This document shows positions 1-9,020 of a stretch of 64,000 nt of DNA, in pieces. The notes under the pieces were generated by a model, which saw only the letters and a program-made list of their open reading frames with translations, searched no databases and was not told the origin of the DNA. The position numbers were made by a program, and so were the translations under genes. This DNA is from Mucilaginibacter sp. SG564 (GTDB taxonomy: Bacteria; Bacteroidota; Bacteroidia; Sphingobacteriales; Sphingobacteriaceae), in the NCBI RefSeq assembly GCF_013149275.1, contig NZ_JABGNA010000005.1:310001-374000 (forward strand), read 5' to 3'. Each line of letters starts with the position of its first letter. The first letter of the stretch is position 1.

Positions 1-60
1 GTATCACGACTTTCTTAAAACGGCATATCGTTTCAGAGATCTTAATACTTGATACTAAAT
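1..60. repeat. Family A intergenic repeat, cut by the window edge
   Basis: The window opens in a copy of the repeat built from the word TAGTATCAAGTA. It begins with GTATCACGACTTT, also found at 28240, and ends with ACTTGATACTAA, the inverted word. The left arm lies outside the window. It sits directly upstream of the siderophore operon. Confidence 0.6.
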
Positions 61-78
61 TAAAAAACATCGATACCT

Positions 79-1608
79 ATGATAACACCATCCAACACCC
101 CCCATCAGGATGAGGCTCTATTAGAGGCCTTAAGCACCGGTACGTCTTTTGAAGATATATTTTACGAAGGCTCGTCCCAGGAATATCTGAAGGCCATGAG
201 CCTGGCCAGCCAATCGGTAGTTAATTTTTTGCACGATAATAAAAAACCGTTCAGCGGTGTAACAGCGGCCCAATTACGCCCGCAGTTTGAATCTGTAGAT
301 CTCAGCACTCCCCTGCCCGATTATGAAAGCCTGATGAGCGAGGTGGAATCATTATACACCAAACACGCGGTTACCTTCCATCACCCCAAATATGTGGCGC
401 ATTTAAACTGCCCGGTGGTAATACCAGCTATTGCTGCCGAAGTATTGATCAGCGCTATCAACTCCTCGCTGGATACCTGGGATCAAAGCGCAGGGGGAAC
501 GCTGATAGAGCAAAAAATGATTGAGTGGACCTGCAACGAAATTGGTTTTGATCAGCATGCCGATGGCGTGTTTACCAGTGGCGGTTCACAAAGCAACATG
601 ATGGGTTTACTATTGGCCCGTGATCATTATTCGGTAGAATACCTGAAGCACAATATCAAACAAAACGGATTGCCACCCGAAGCATCCCGCTTCCGGATTT
701 TTGTTTCTGAGGCAGGGCATTTCAGCATCCAGAAAAATGCCGCAATACTGGGCCTTGGCGAAAAGGCCGTAGTGAAGGTTAAAGCCGATCGTACCTTCCG
801 GATGAATACCGTTTTGCTGGAAGATGCCATACAGCGGGAGCTCAAACAAGGCAATATCCCCATAGCTGTTGTAGCTACTGCAGGCACCACCGATTTTGGC
901 AACCTTGATCCGCTGGAAGCTATAGGTAACATAGCAGCCAAATACAAATTGTGGTATCATGTTGATGCGGCTTATGGCTGCGGTTTATTACTCAGCAACA
1001 AGCATCGGTATTTGCTAAACGGTATAGAAATGTCTAATTCCGTTACTGCCGATTATCACAAGGCCTTTTTTCAACCGGTTAGCAGCAGCGCGTTCTTGGT
1101 AAACCACAAACGGTACCTGGGACTGATAACACATTATGCCGATTACCTGAATCCGAAAGATCAGCACTCAGACGAAATTCCGAACCAGGTAAATAAATCC
1201 ATCCAAACCACCCGCCGCTTTGATGCCCTTAAGTTGTGGTTCACCCTTCGTATTATGGGTAAGGAGAAATTAGGTGGCTACATAGAAAAGATCATTGAAA
1301 CAGCCGAAAATGTGGCGCATATCATCAGCACCGACAGTGATTTTGACCTGCTGAATTACTCAGACCTATCGGCATTGGTTTTCCGGTATAACCCTTCGGT
1401 TTTGCACACGGCCAACCTCACCCAAATGAACCAATACATAAAAGCCCAGCTCTTAAAATATGGCGACGCGTTGGTAGCTGGCACCAAGGTTCATGGCGAA
1501 TTCTATCTCAAATTCACGCTGCTCAATCCGCTTACTACTACCGCTCATATTAAAAACATTCTATTAAACATCAAAAAACATGGAAACGAATTCATTAAGT
1601 TTAATTAA
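79..1608 (+). CDS. PLP-dependent group II decarboxylase (siderophore diamine step)
   Basis: Fold-type I pyridoxal-phosphate decarboxylase of the glutamate/lysine/diaminobutyrate decarboxylase group. The cofactor-binding aspartate is in HVDAAYG (D296) and the Schiff-base lysine in ADYHKAFF (K328); the glycine- and serine-rich phosphate loop is near SGGSQSN. The 509-residue length is normal for the group. It probably makes the diamine, such as cadaverine from lysine, that is then hydroxylated and acylated to a hydroxamate siderophore. This role is inferred from the following NIS synthetase and N-monooxygenase genes, an order reminiscent of desferrioxamine and bisucaberin loci. The amino acid substrate cannot be read from sequence. 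Its last 29 bases overlap the next gene, so translation is probably coupled. Confidence 0.85.
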   Translation: MITPSNTPHQDEALLEALSTGTSFEDIFYEGSSQEYLKAMSLASQSVVNFLHDNKKPFSGVTAAQLRPQFESVDLSTPLPDYESLMSEVESLYTKHAVTFHHPKYVAHLNCPVVIPAIAAEVLISAINSSLDTWDQSAGGTLIEQKMIEWTCNEIGFDQHADGVFTSGGSQSNMMGLLLARDHYSVEYLKHNIKQNGLPPEASRFRIFVSEAGHFSIQKNAAILGLGEKAVVKVKADRTFRMNTVLLEDAIQRELKQGNIPIAVVATAGTTDFGNLDPLEAIGNIAAKYKLWYHVDAAYGCGLLLSNKHRYLLNGIEMSNSVTADYHKAFFQPVSSSAFLVNHKRYLGLITHYADYLNPKDQHSDEIPNQVNKSIQTTRRFDALKLWFTLRIMGKEKLGGYIEKIIETAENVAHIISTDSDFDLLNYSDLSALVFRYNPSVLHTANLTQMNQYIKAQLLKYGDALVAGTKVHGEFYLKFTLLNPLTTTAHIKNILLNIKKHGNEFIKFN

Positions 1609-4021
1609 CCTTAGAGAAGAGGCTGAACAGGTAAATTACACCGCAATGCTCAACAGTTATCTGCGTGAGTTTAGCAATTGGAGCCGTTACCTGGGCGTAC
1701 CTAAATATGACGAGGCATTAGCCTCTCATTTCCGGTCGACCGGGTATGATTTTCATATCCGTATTGATTTTTCATCTATCGGTTCAGAGGTATATGCACC
1801 CCTGGATTATTATTCGGAAAGCGGCAGGCATATATTCCATTTCCCGATCGTAAAACGCGATCTGTTAACAGATGAGATCACCGAATTGAGCCCTGTTGAT
1901 ATGATAGGCATAATAGTTCAGTATGCGCAAGAACAATATCCGGAAATAGCCGCAGATATTACCCGGGATCGCTTGTCGAACAGCATTGAAAACCTGGAAA
2001 AATATCTCGAAAATTTCATCAAACACGATTTGAATGCCAATGACATAGAGATGGGTTTTATCCGGGCTGAGCAATCGCTTATTTTAGGTCATAGTGTACA
2101 CCCATTACCCAAATCGAAACAGGGTTTTAATAATGATGACCTGTTTAAGTATTCGCCCGAAACTGCGGGACGTTTCCAGCTGCATTATTTTTTGATAGAT
2201 GCCAGTCATGTTATTCAAAAAACCGCAGACGATATTTTACCATCAGTTCAGTTAAAAAATGAACTATTACCTCTTGCTGCCAACGATGCCAGGGTGATGG
2301 AATTATTAAATACTCACCCCACATTTATCGTAGTACCTATGCATCCATGGGAAGCGAATTATTTACTACAACAGGATGATGTTTTGGCTTTACAGCAGGA
2401 TGGCAAACTGTTTAGTCTGGGTGATTGGGGAGCTGAGTTTACACCAACGTCTTCGGTACGTACCGTTTATAACGAAGAGTGTGACTGGATGTTTAAATTC
2501 TCCCTGCATGTTAAGATCACCAACTCCGAGCGTATCAACCTGTATCCCGAATTGCACCGAGGTTATGATATTTCGCGCCTGTTAAAAACTCCATGGGGGC
2601 AAAATCTGCAGAAAGATTTCCCTGAAATTGATTTTATTGTCGACCCGGCCTTTATCGCCGTTACCGATAATAACGGAGAGGTGATCAACGGTTTTAATAT
2701 CAGCATCCGTCGCAATCCTTTTAAGAACGAGGCACAGCATAAAAATGTAACCTTAATAGCCGCGCTTTGTCAGGATAGCATCCTGGGCGAACCGTCAAGG
2801 CTCACCAATATCATTAAAACCGCCGCCCAAAAATCAAACAAACTGGTTACCCGCGTGGCCGAAGACTGGTTTAAACAATACCTGCATATCTGTATCAGGC
2901 CCATGGTTTCCATTTTAAATAAATATGGACTGGCCTGCGAGTTTCATCAACAGAATGTGATGGTGGAGTTGGACAAGAACCTGTTCCCGGCAAAGCTTTA
3001 TTTCAGGGATAACCAGGGATTTTTCTTCCGCACGGGTAAAGCTGATGATATTTTAGCGGCTATCCCGGGCATTGCTGATGAAAGTAAATCAATCATCGAC
3101 GAGGATTATATCGCCCCTAAATACACCTATTACCTCATGATGAATAACCTGTTGGGGGTAGTAAACGCGTTTGGGGTGAACGGCCTCGCCGATGAAAAAC
3201 GCCTGCTGGATATTGTTTATAAAGAGCTGAAAAGCCTGGAAGCGATAGACGAAACCGGACTGGTGAACTATATTATCAACAGCCGCGACTGGAGTGTGAA
3301 AGGCAACTTGCTTACCAGTCTGCATAATATGAACGAGGCTAATGTTTCCTTGGAATATCCGGCAGTTTATGTAGATCATCCAAACCCGCTCAACAAATTT
3401 TTCTTCTGCAAAAACTTGATCAAACCGGAACGAAAAGATATTGTTTACTCCCGTTATTTCCCTAAGGAGGATGTAACCCTGAGCATCCGCCCCTTTGATA
3501 TTGACCGCGACCTGGAAATGGTGCACGAATGGTTTAATCAGGAACAAGCCAAACCCATTTGGAAAATGGATGGCCCGATACGCGGACTGGAATTGTTTTA
3601 CAGAACAATTATCCCCGGCGACGCTACCCATAGTTTTATTGGTGAAGTAAATGGTGTACCCAACTTTACTTTTGAACCCTACTGGCCGGCCCGCGACCTG
3701 GTGGGTGCCTATTACGAATGCCTGCCTACAGATTACGGCACCCACTTACTGGTGGCCCCAGCAGAAAAGGAGAAAAAGTTTGCTTATCAGTCGCTTCAGG
3801 TAGCCTTAGACTATTTGTTTGCCCAGCCTGAGGTTGGAAAATGCATAGGCGAGGCGGCGGTAGAATCCAGAGCGATGCGTGCGCTGGCCAACAGAATTGG
3901 TTACCAGCAGCAAAGGGTGATAGATATGCCGCATAAAAGCGCCAATCTTACCTTTTTATATCGCGAATGGTATTGGGAAAAAAATCCCGGGACAAAAGAA
4001 ATCTGGATTGCAGGACAATAG
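1580..4021 (+). CDS. NIS siderophore synthetase (IucA/IucC) fused to a GNAT acyltransferase
   Basis: Bifunctional 813-residue protein. Residues 1 to about 610 are an IucA/IucC-type NRPS-independent siderophore synthetase with a FhuF-like tail: GHSVHP (H171), MHPWE (H255), TSSVRTV and EFHQQN (H456) are the ATP and substrate motifs of the family. From about residue 630 to the end lies a separate GNAT domain of the IucB/RhbD kind that would acylate the N-hydroxylated diamine. The protein would therefore acylate and then condense hydroxamate units by ATP-dependent amide formation in the cytoplasm. The ATG at 1580 overlaps the decarboxylase gene by 29 bases; no Shine-Dalgarno is seen, as usual here. 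A later ATG at 1646 is possible but would remove part of the N-terminus. Confidence 0.88.
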   Translation: METNSLSLINLREEAEQVNYTAMLNSYLREFSNWSRYLGVPKYDEALASHFRSTGYDFHIRIDFSSIGSEVYAPLDYYSESGRHIFHFPIVKRDLLTDEITELSPVDMIGIIVQYAQEQYPEIAADITRDRLSNSIENLEKYLENFIKHDLNANDIEMGFIRAEQSLILGHSVHPLPKSKQGFNNDDLFKYSPETAGRFQLHYFLIDASHVIQKTADDILPSVQLKNELLPLAANDARVMELLNTHPTFIVVPMHPWEANYLLQQDDVLALQQDGKLFSLGDWGAEFTPTSSVRTVYNEECDWMFKFSLHVKITNSERINLYPELHRGYDISRLLKTPWGQNLQKDFPEIDFIVDPAFIAVTDNNGEVINGFNISIRRNPFKNEAQHKNVTLIAALCQDSILGEPSRLTNIIKTAAQKSNKLVTRVAEDWFKQYLHICIRPMVSILNKYGLACEFHQQNVMVELDKNLFPAKLYFRDNQGFFFRTGKADDILAAIPGIADESKSIIDEDYIAPKYTYYLMMNNLLGVVNAFGVNGLADEKRLLDIVYKELKSLEAIDETGLVNYIINSRDWSVKGNLLTSLHNMNEANVSLEYPAVYVDHPNPLNKFFFCKNLIKPERKDIVYSRYFPKEDVTLSIRPFDIDRDLEMVHEWFNQEQAKPIWKMDGPIRGLELFYRTIIPGDATHSFIGEVNGVPNFTFEPYWPARDLVGAYYECLPTDYGTHLLVAPAEKEKKFAYQSLQVALDYLFAQPEVGKCIGEAAVESRAMRALANRIGYQQQRVIDMPHKSANLTFLYREWYWEKNPGTKEIWIAGQ

Positions 4022-4026
4022 GACGT

Positions 4027-4130
4027 TGGGACTATGAGATTTTTGGACTTTTGGATTATGGGGTTATGAGAGTTAATATGTGAATTCGAACGTCTCATGG
4101 TTAAATAGTCCAAAAATCCCACAGTCCCCT
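4027..4130. repeat. Family C intergenic inverted repeat
   Basis: Left arm words GGGACTATGAGATTTTTGGAC and TTTGGATTATGGGG face right arm words GTCCAAAAATCCCAC and AGTCCCC around a spacer of about 60 bases. The other copy is at 47418-47668. It lies inside the siderophore operon between the NIS synthetase and monooxygenase genes and could form a long hairpin in the transcript. Confidence 0.7.
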
Positions 4131-4149
4131 AATCTTTAATCTAAAAAAA

Positions 4150-5439
4150 TTGAAAACGAAAAAAATATATAATCTCATCGGTATTGGCATAGGCCCTTTC
4201 AATTTGGGGCTTGCCGCTTTGACGGAGCCGATAGACGAACTCACTACCCTGTTTTTGGATCGTTCGCCGGCTTTTGATTGGCATCCGGGTTTAATGCTCA
4301 GTAACGCTACTTTACAGGTGCCATTTATGGCCGACCTGGTGACCATGGCCGCCCCAACCAGCAGATACAGCTTCCTTAATTTTTTAAAAGAAACCAACCG
4401 GCTTTACAAATTTTTTATCCGCGAAAACTTTTTTATCCTGCGTAAGGAATATAATGTTTATTGCAAATGGGTCGCTGCGCAATTATCCAGCTGCTTGTTC
4501 TCCAGGTCGGTTGAGGCTGTGGAATACCTAGAGGCTGCAAAGCATTATAAAATTAAGGTTATTAATAGTTTAACCAATCAACCCGAGGTTTACTATGCCG
4601 AAAAAATTGTGTTGGGCACTGGTACAGAGCCTCGTTTTCCGGATTTCATGAAGGATATAGAAGCGCCAAACATATTGCATACTTCTAATTATCTATATAA
4701 AAAAGTCGATGTATTGAAAGGCAGGTCGGTAGCGGTAATTGGATCAGGACAAAGCGCGGCCGAGGTTTTCCAGGACCTACTGCCTCATATTGAAGATGGC
4801 TTGCAGCTCAGCTGGTTTAGTCGCCCGGATCGATTTTTCCCGATGGAATATGCGAAACTGACTCTTGAGCTCACTTCGCCCGAGTATGTGGATTACTTTC
4901 ATAACATGCCTGTAGAAAAACGTAAAGCCGTATTGGCCAAACAGCCACCACTGTACAAAGGCATCAACTTCGATCTCATCAACCAGATATTTGATACGCT
5001 TTATGAAATGAGTGTTGATGGTGCCCATTTAAATGTTCAATTACGTCCCAATTCGCAGCTGGATAATATCAAAGTAAATTCCGATGGTTCAAATGAACTG
5101 CAATTTACCCATGTACAGCAACAGCAAGCTTTCACGCACCAGGCCGATTACGTGATACTGGCAACAGGATACAAGTACAATACGCCGGCGTTCATCAATA
5201 GCATTCAACAGCGCATTGCCGTTAATGAGGATGGTCTTTTTGATGTAAAACGCAATTACAGTATTGATATCAATAACGATGAGATCTTTGTACAAAATGC
5301 AGAATTGCATACCCACGGCTTTGTAACACCCGACTTGGGCATGGGCGCCTACCGCAATTCCTGCATCATTAACCAGGTTACCGGCCGGGAAATTTATAAG
5401 GTTGAGCAGCGGATCGCTTTTCAGCAGTTTAGTATATAA
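4150..5439 (+). CDS. Flavin-dependent N-hydroxylating monooxygenase (lysine/ornithine/cadaverine type)
   Basis: SidA/IucD/PvdA-family enzyme that N-hydroxylates a terminal amine using FAD, NADPH and oxygen, the first committed step to a hydroxamate. The FAD motif GIGPFNLGLA is within the first 20 residues, the NADPH motif GSGQSAAE begins near residue 198, and the family's C-terminal ATGY is at 338-341. The length of 429 is standard. The start is TTG at 4150: no ATG lies upstream of the FAD motif in frame, so a non-ATG start is required. It follows the NIS synthetase gene across a family C repeat in the same direction. In this setting cadaverine or another diamine from the first gene is a likely substrate, but lysine or ornithine cannot be excluded. 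Confidence 0.87.
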   Translation: MKTKKIYNLIGIGIGPFNLGLAALTEPIDELTTLFLDRSPAFDWHPGLMLSNATLQVPFMADLVTMAAPTSRYSFLNFLKETNRLYKFFIRENFFILRKEYNVYCKWVAAQLSSCLFSRSVEAVEYLEAAKHYKIKVINSLTNQPEVYYAEKIVLGTGTEPRFPDFMKDIEAPNILHTSNYLYKKVDVLKGRSVAVIGSGQSAAEVFQDLLPHIEDGLQLSWFSRPDRFFPMEYAKLTLELTSPEYVDYFHNMPVEKRKAVLAKQPPLYKGINFDLINQIFDTLYEMSVDGAHLNVQLRPNSQLDNIKVNSDGSNELQFTHVQQQQAFTHQADYVILATGYKYNTPAFINSIQQRIAVNEDGLFDVKRNYSIDINNDEIFVQNAELHTHGFVTPDLGMGAYRNSCIINQVTGREIYKVEQRIAFQQFSI

Positions 5440-5519
5440 TTCAGAAGACACATGTTGTGCCTCTACAAAAAATAAATGTAGAGACGCATTACATCTGTCT
5501 TATTAATCCCAAAATCTAT

Positions 5520-6866
5520 ATGGATAACCGTAAAGATTTTATACTTACCATGAACCTGCGCAAGGTCATGTGGCAAACCTCCTGGCCCGCCGTAGCTGCT
5601 ATTGTGCTATATGGGTTGAACAACTTTCTGGATGCCTTACTGGTTGGCCGTTTGGTTGGCCCGCAAGCCTTAGCTGCTGTAGGCCTGGCCTATCCCCTGT
5701 CGCAAATTGTAATGGGCTTTGGCCGACTGATTGGTACCGGGGCTTCGGCAGCACTCAGTATCTGGCTGGGTGCTAATGATTCGGCAAAGCTTAAACAATT
5801 GTTCGGCAACCTCAACGTATTAGCTATTGTTTGCGCCGCCATCTTTGCTATCCCTGCTTATGTCTTTGCCGAAGCCTTGCTTGCACTCATGGGCGCTAAA
5901 GGCGAACTGGTTGTCATAGCAGCCAGTTATTTTAGGGTAACGCTCATAGGTTCGGTATTCTGGATCCATGGGTTTTCTGTCAATATGCTTATCCGGGGCG
6001 AAGGAAAGATGAAAACAGCCGCCTGTATGATAGGTATCGGGCTCCTGATCGACATTATATTAAAACCTATTTTTATTCTTGTTCTCCACGGGGGCGTAGC
6101 CGGGGCTGCCTGGGCAACCAATACGGCCATGTTCATCTACTCGGCCATGGGACTCATTTACTTTGCCCGCAATAAAAGCCCCTTCCGGGATGAATGGTAT
6201 TCATTAAAACCGACTAAAGCTGTAGCCAAAAAAATAATAACACTGGGCTTTCCCGAAATGCTGTTTTCTATCATGTCAGTAGTACAAAGTATGCTTATAT
6301 TGCAAGCCATTTCCAGGTATGGCACCCAGCAGGATCTGCTTTTTTACACCATTGTGAATCGCTTTTATTTACTATTGCTCACACCATTATTTGGCCTGAT
6401 GCGGGGCCTGCAACCTGTGGCCGGCATAAACTATGGAGCCGGCAATATGCTAAGGGCAAAAAAGTCGCTGCTCATCGCCATCACCGCAGGTATTGTGATC
6501 ATTTTGCCATTTTGGATCGTTGCGCTGTTTTTTCCCAATGCATTATGGGCATGGATGGTTCCGCATGTGGTTCTGTCAGCAGTGCACATTTTAAATCTGC
6601 GCATTTATTTATCGGTATTGCCATTTTTACCAGTTATTGTAATGGCTCTAGCTTATTTCCCGGCTATTAACCAGGCCAAAAAGGCGAGTCAGCTGGCTAT
6701 GTTCAGGCAGTTATTTTTTTATCTTCCGGCTACATTGATACTTCCGGTATTTTTTGGTGTTAACAGTATTTTCTGGGGTAGCGCGGTTATTGAGCTCCTG
6801 GTTATATTAATTACCCTTTGGATGTTGAAACGGCCGGTATTAAAACCAAGTTTAAAAACAATCTGA
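5520..6866 (+). CDS. MATE-family efflux transporter
   Basis: Twelve-helix multidrug and toxic compound extrusion protein of 448 residues in the inner membrane. Two repeats are visible, each with long hydrophobic helices and the early NFLDALLVG segment typical of the DinF/NorM type. The reading frame is open to a GTG at 5457, but the ATG at 5520 (MDNRKDF) or the one at 5550 (MNLRKVM) fits the family N-terminus better. Placed last in the siderophore operon, 80 bases after the monooxygenase, it is a plausible exporter of the finished siderophore; that role is inference from position only. No TonB-dependent receptor or other uptake gene follows in the window. Confidence 0.85.
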   Translation: MDNRKDFILTMNLRKVMWQTSWPAVAAIVLYGLNNFLDALLVGRLVGPQALAAVGLAYPLSQIVMGFGRLIGTGASAALSIWLGANDSAKLKQLFGNLNVLAIVCAAIFAIPAYVFAEALLALMGAKGELVVIAASYFRVTLIGSVFWIHGFSVNMLIRGEGKMKTAACMIGIGLLIDIILKPIFILVLHGGVAGAAWATNTAMFIYSAMGLIYFARNKSPFRDEWYSLKPTKAVAKKIITLGFPEMLFSIMSVVQSMLILQAISRYGTQQDLLFYTIVNRFYLLLLTPLFGLMRGLQPVAGINYGAGNMLRAKKSLLIAITAGIVIILPFWIVALFFPNALWAWMVPHVVLSAVHILNLRIYLSVLPFLPVIVMALAYFPAINQAKKASQLAMFRQLFFYLPATLILPVFFGVNSIFWGSAVIELLVILITLWMLKRPVLKPSLKTI

Positions 6867-6933
6867 GAGTTATTTAAATCCTAAATACAATCAGGGCAAA
6901 CTTATTCGCCCCGGGGTTTTAGTACAAAGTGTT

Positions 6934-6941
6934 TACCTTTG
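6934..6941 (+). promoter_or_regulatory. Bacteroidota -7 element before hemW
   Basis: TACCTTTG matches the phylum consensus TAnnTTTG and ends four bases before the hemW ATG, which would make the transcript nearly leaderless. No clear -33 TTG is seen at the expected distance. Confidence 0.5.
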
Positions 6942-6945
6942 CCAA

Positions 6946-8067
6946 ATGGCCGGCATCTACATACATATTCCTTTTTGCAAACAGGCATGTCATTACTGTG
7001 ATTTCCATTTCAGCACCTCACTTAAATACAAAGATGATCTGCTACAAGCGCTGGTAAAGGAAATCAAGCTCCAAAAAAACTATCTGGATAATGAAACTGT
7101 AGAAACCATTTATTTTGGAGGAGGTACCCCATCTTTATTGGAGGCTGATGAAATCAACCTGCTCATCAATACCATTACAGAACTGCACACGGTATCGTCC
7201 GTTGCCGAGATAACTCTGGAGGCTAATCCCGATGATTTGGATGATGCCAAAGTAAAAGCATTGCGCCAAACCGATGTAAACCGCTTTAGCATCGGAATCC
7301 AATCGTTTTTTGATGAGGACCTACTTTGGATGAACCGGGCCCATCGCAGCAGGCATGCTGAAGCGTCTGTAAAAAGAGTGCAGGATGCTGGCTTTGAAAA
7401 TATCACTGCCGACTTGATCTACGGCTACCCGCTATTAACCGATACCAAATGGAAACAAAACCTGGATAAAATATTTGAGCTATCCATCCCTCATGTATCT
7501 TCCTACTCCATGACGGTTGAGCCACAAACTGCGCTTGCTGCTTTTATCAGTAGAAAAAAGCAGCAGCCTATGAATGATCAGCAAAGCGCCGCACAATTCA
7601 CGGTATTGATGGATGCCATGACCGATCATGGCTTTGATCATTATGAGATATCGAACTTTTGCAAACCCGGGCATTATTCCAGGCATAATTCCAACTATTG
7701 GCAGGGGGTAAAATATCTGGGAATAGGTCCATCGGCTCATTCTTATAATACTGAAGCCCGTCAATGGAATATTGCCAATAATGCCAAATATATTCAAGGT
7801 ATTGAAAGTGGTAAGTTACCTGCCGAAACAGAAACACTTACCGAAGAGAACCGCTTGAACGAATATATCATGACCTCCATCCGCACCATGTGGGGGCTCG
7901 ATCTGGATAAATTAAATAGCATAGCCAAAGCATCGGCAACCCAACTATTGATTGCTGCCCGCCCCTATTTTGATACGGAATGGCTAAGGCAACAGGATAA
8001 TATTTTATATCTTACTGCAACAGGTAAACTTTATGCCGATAACATAGCGGCTGGCCTGTTTTTTTAA
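6946..8067 (+). CDS. hemW: Radical SAM heme chaperone HemW
   Basis: HemW/HemN-like radical SAM protein of 373 residues. The iron-sulfur motif CxxxCxxC is at C11, C15 and C18 (FCKQACHYCDF), followed by the glycine-rich SAM segment GGGTPSLL. The usual YxHIPFC start of the family is seen as IYIHIPFC. HemW proteins bind heme and pass it to respiratory proteins; many were formerly annotated as oxygen-independent coproporphyrinogen oxidase. The short N-terminus, which lacks the extension of true HemN, favours HemW. A heme-delivery role would fit the large set of heme proteins encoded further on, though the genes are 20 kb apart. Confidence 0.88.
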   Translation: MAGIYIHIPFCKQACHYCDFHFSTSLKYKDDLLQALVKEIKLQKNYLDNETVETIYFGGGTPSLLEADEINLLINTITELHTVSSVAEITLEANPDDLDDAKVKALRQTDVNRFSIGIQSFFDEDLLWMNRAHRSRHAEASVKRVQDAGFENITADLIYGYPLLTDTKWKQNLDKIFELSIPHVSSYSMTVEPQTALAAFISRKKQQPMNDQQSAAQFTVLMDAMTDHGFDHYEISNFCKPGHYSRHNSNYWQGVKYLGIGPSAHSYNTEARQWNIANNAKYIQGIESGKLPAETETLTEENRLNEYIMTSIRTMWGLDLDKLNSIAKASATQLLIAARPYFDTEWLRQQDNILYLTATGKLYADNIAAGLFF

Positions 8068-8199
8068 TTAATTTATAGTATTTAAATCAGTAAGTTGTAA
8101 AAATTTATAGGGTCAACAAAAACCGTTATGGAATGCTTCCCGTATCTTCTTACAAATAGCGCCTATTATCAACGTAATAAAATTATCAAGAGCTCGTGA

Positions 8200-8207
8200 T
8201 AGTTTTG
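8200..8207 (+). promoter_or_regulatory. Putative -7 element for the fasciclin gene
   Basis: TAGTTTTG fits TAnnTTTG and lies 72 bases before the ATG, in a 211-base intergenic stretch that otherwise shows no repeat. The -33 box is not evident. Confidence 0.4.
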
Positions 8208-8278
8208 TTACATTGAAAAACAAAACAAACCAACACCTTTGGGTGTCATTTAAAAACAATTTGTAAACTAATCACATC

Positions 8279-8827
8279 ATGAAAAAACTGATCATCGCGG
8301 CGTTAGTATTAGCAGCTTCTGCCATATCGCCTAAAGTCAACGCCCAAACAAAAATGGTAGGTGGCGCGGCCATGTATCCAACAAAAAATATTGTTGAAAA
8401 CGCTGTAAATTCAAAAGACCACACCACATTAGTGGCAGCCGTTAAAGCCGCAGGTTTAGTACCAACATTATCATCTGCTGGCCCATTTACCGTATTTGCA
8501 CCAACTAACGAAGCATTTAATAAATTACCAGCCGGTACTGTTGATAAGCTGGTTAAACCAGAAAATAAAGTAGCTTTAACTAAGATTTTAACTTACCATG
8601 TGGTTTCCGGAAAATTAAGCGCTGCCGATTTATGGGCAAAAGTAAAAGAAGGGAATGGTAAAGCCGAACTGAGCACTGTAAGTGGTGGTACATTAACCGT
8701 TATGGCTCAAGGAAAAAAATTATACCTGGTTGATGAAAAAGGTGGTAAATCATGGATCACCATTGCCGATGTAAACCAAAGCAATGGCGTAATACATGTA
8801 GTTAATGCAGTTTTAATGCCTAATTAA
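8279..8827 (+). CDS. Secreted fasciclin-domain protein
   Basis: 182-residue protein with a cleavable signal peptide (hydrophobic residues 4-17, likely cut after VNA-Q) and one fasciclin (FAS1) domain. The two conserved FAS1 boxes are present: FTVFAPTNEAF (H1) and NGVIHVVNAVLMP (H2), with the YH motif in LTYHVVSG between them. FAS1 domains act in adhesion and protein-protein contacts outside the cytoplasm; no enzyme activity is expected. It has its own putative promoter and a strong terminator, so it is probably a monocistronic gene. Codon use is strongly biased to a few codons, which hints at high expression. Confidence 0.9.
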   Translation: MKKLIIAALVLAASAISPKVNAQTKMVGGAAMYPTKNIVENAVNSKDHTTLVAAVKAAGLVPTLSSAGPFTVFAPTNEAFNKLPAGTVDKLVKPENKVALTKILTYHVVSGKLSAADLWAKVKEGNGKAELSTVSGGTLTVMAQGKKLYLVDEKGGKSWITIADVNQSNGVIHVVNAVLMPN

Positions 8828-8900
8828 GTAGTTTGCAGTGTTCAGTTTTTCAGTTTGCTAACTCATAAAAAAGCTGCAAACTGCCTACTGTTTATCGCAA
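8828..8900. repeat. Family H intergenic repeat
   Basis: AGTTTGCAGTGTTCAG and CAGTTTGC are followed after 15 bases by GCAAACTGCC, an inverted copy. The layout is that of the other word-palindrome families, but only one copy is in the window. Confidence 0.45.
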
Positions 8901-8910
8901 ACCCAAAAAG

Positions 8911-8940
8911 GAAACCCGGTAATGCCGGGTTTTCTTTTTG
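8911..8940 (+). terminator. Rho-independent terminator after the fasciclin gene
   Basis: Stem AAACCCGG / CCGGGTTT around loop TAATG, followed by TTCTTTTT. It lies 84 bases after the fasciclin stop codon. Confidence 0.85.
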
Positions 8941-8970
8941 TCAGAAAATTTTAAAAAAACCGTTAAACAA

Positions 8971-9000
8971 TTGGGTGTTTTTTTCAATTAATTAATTTTG
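8971..9000 (+). promoter_or_regulatory. Bacteroidota promoter for the first Cupin_8 gene
   Basis: TTG at 8971-8973 and TAATTTTG at 8993-9000 are 19 bases apart, the -33/-7 layout of the phylum. The ATG follows 20 bases later. This is the best complete promoter match in the window. Confidence 0.65.
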
Positions 9001-9020
9001 CATGTTAATTAATTGTGAAT

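Noticed and set aside
1..78. Fur-type box before the siderophore operon
   Set aside because: No GATAATGATAATC-like site is seen; only repeat sequence is present.
3089..3745. 218-codon open frame on the minus strand
   Set aside because: It lies wholly inside the NIS synthetase gene, has no promoter or known motif, and reflects codon bias of the sense gene.
5476..5501. GTAGAGACGCATTACATCTG as a repeat
   Set aside because: It resembles a common intergenic repeat but has no second copy in the window and weak symmetry.
5457..5519. GTG at 5457 as the MATE start
   Set aside because: The extra 21 residues are not like the family N-terminus and the ATG at 5520 fits better; the GTG cannot be excluded.
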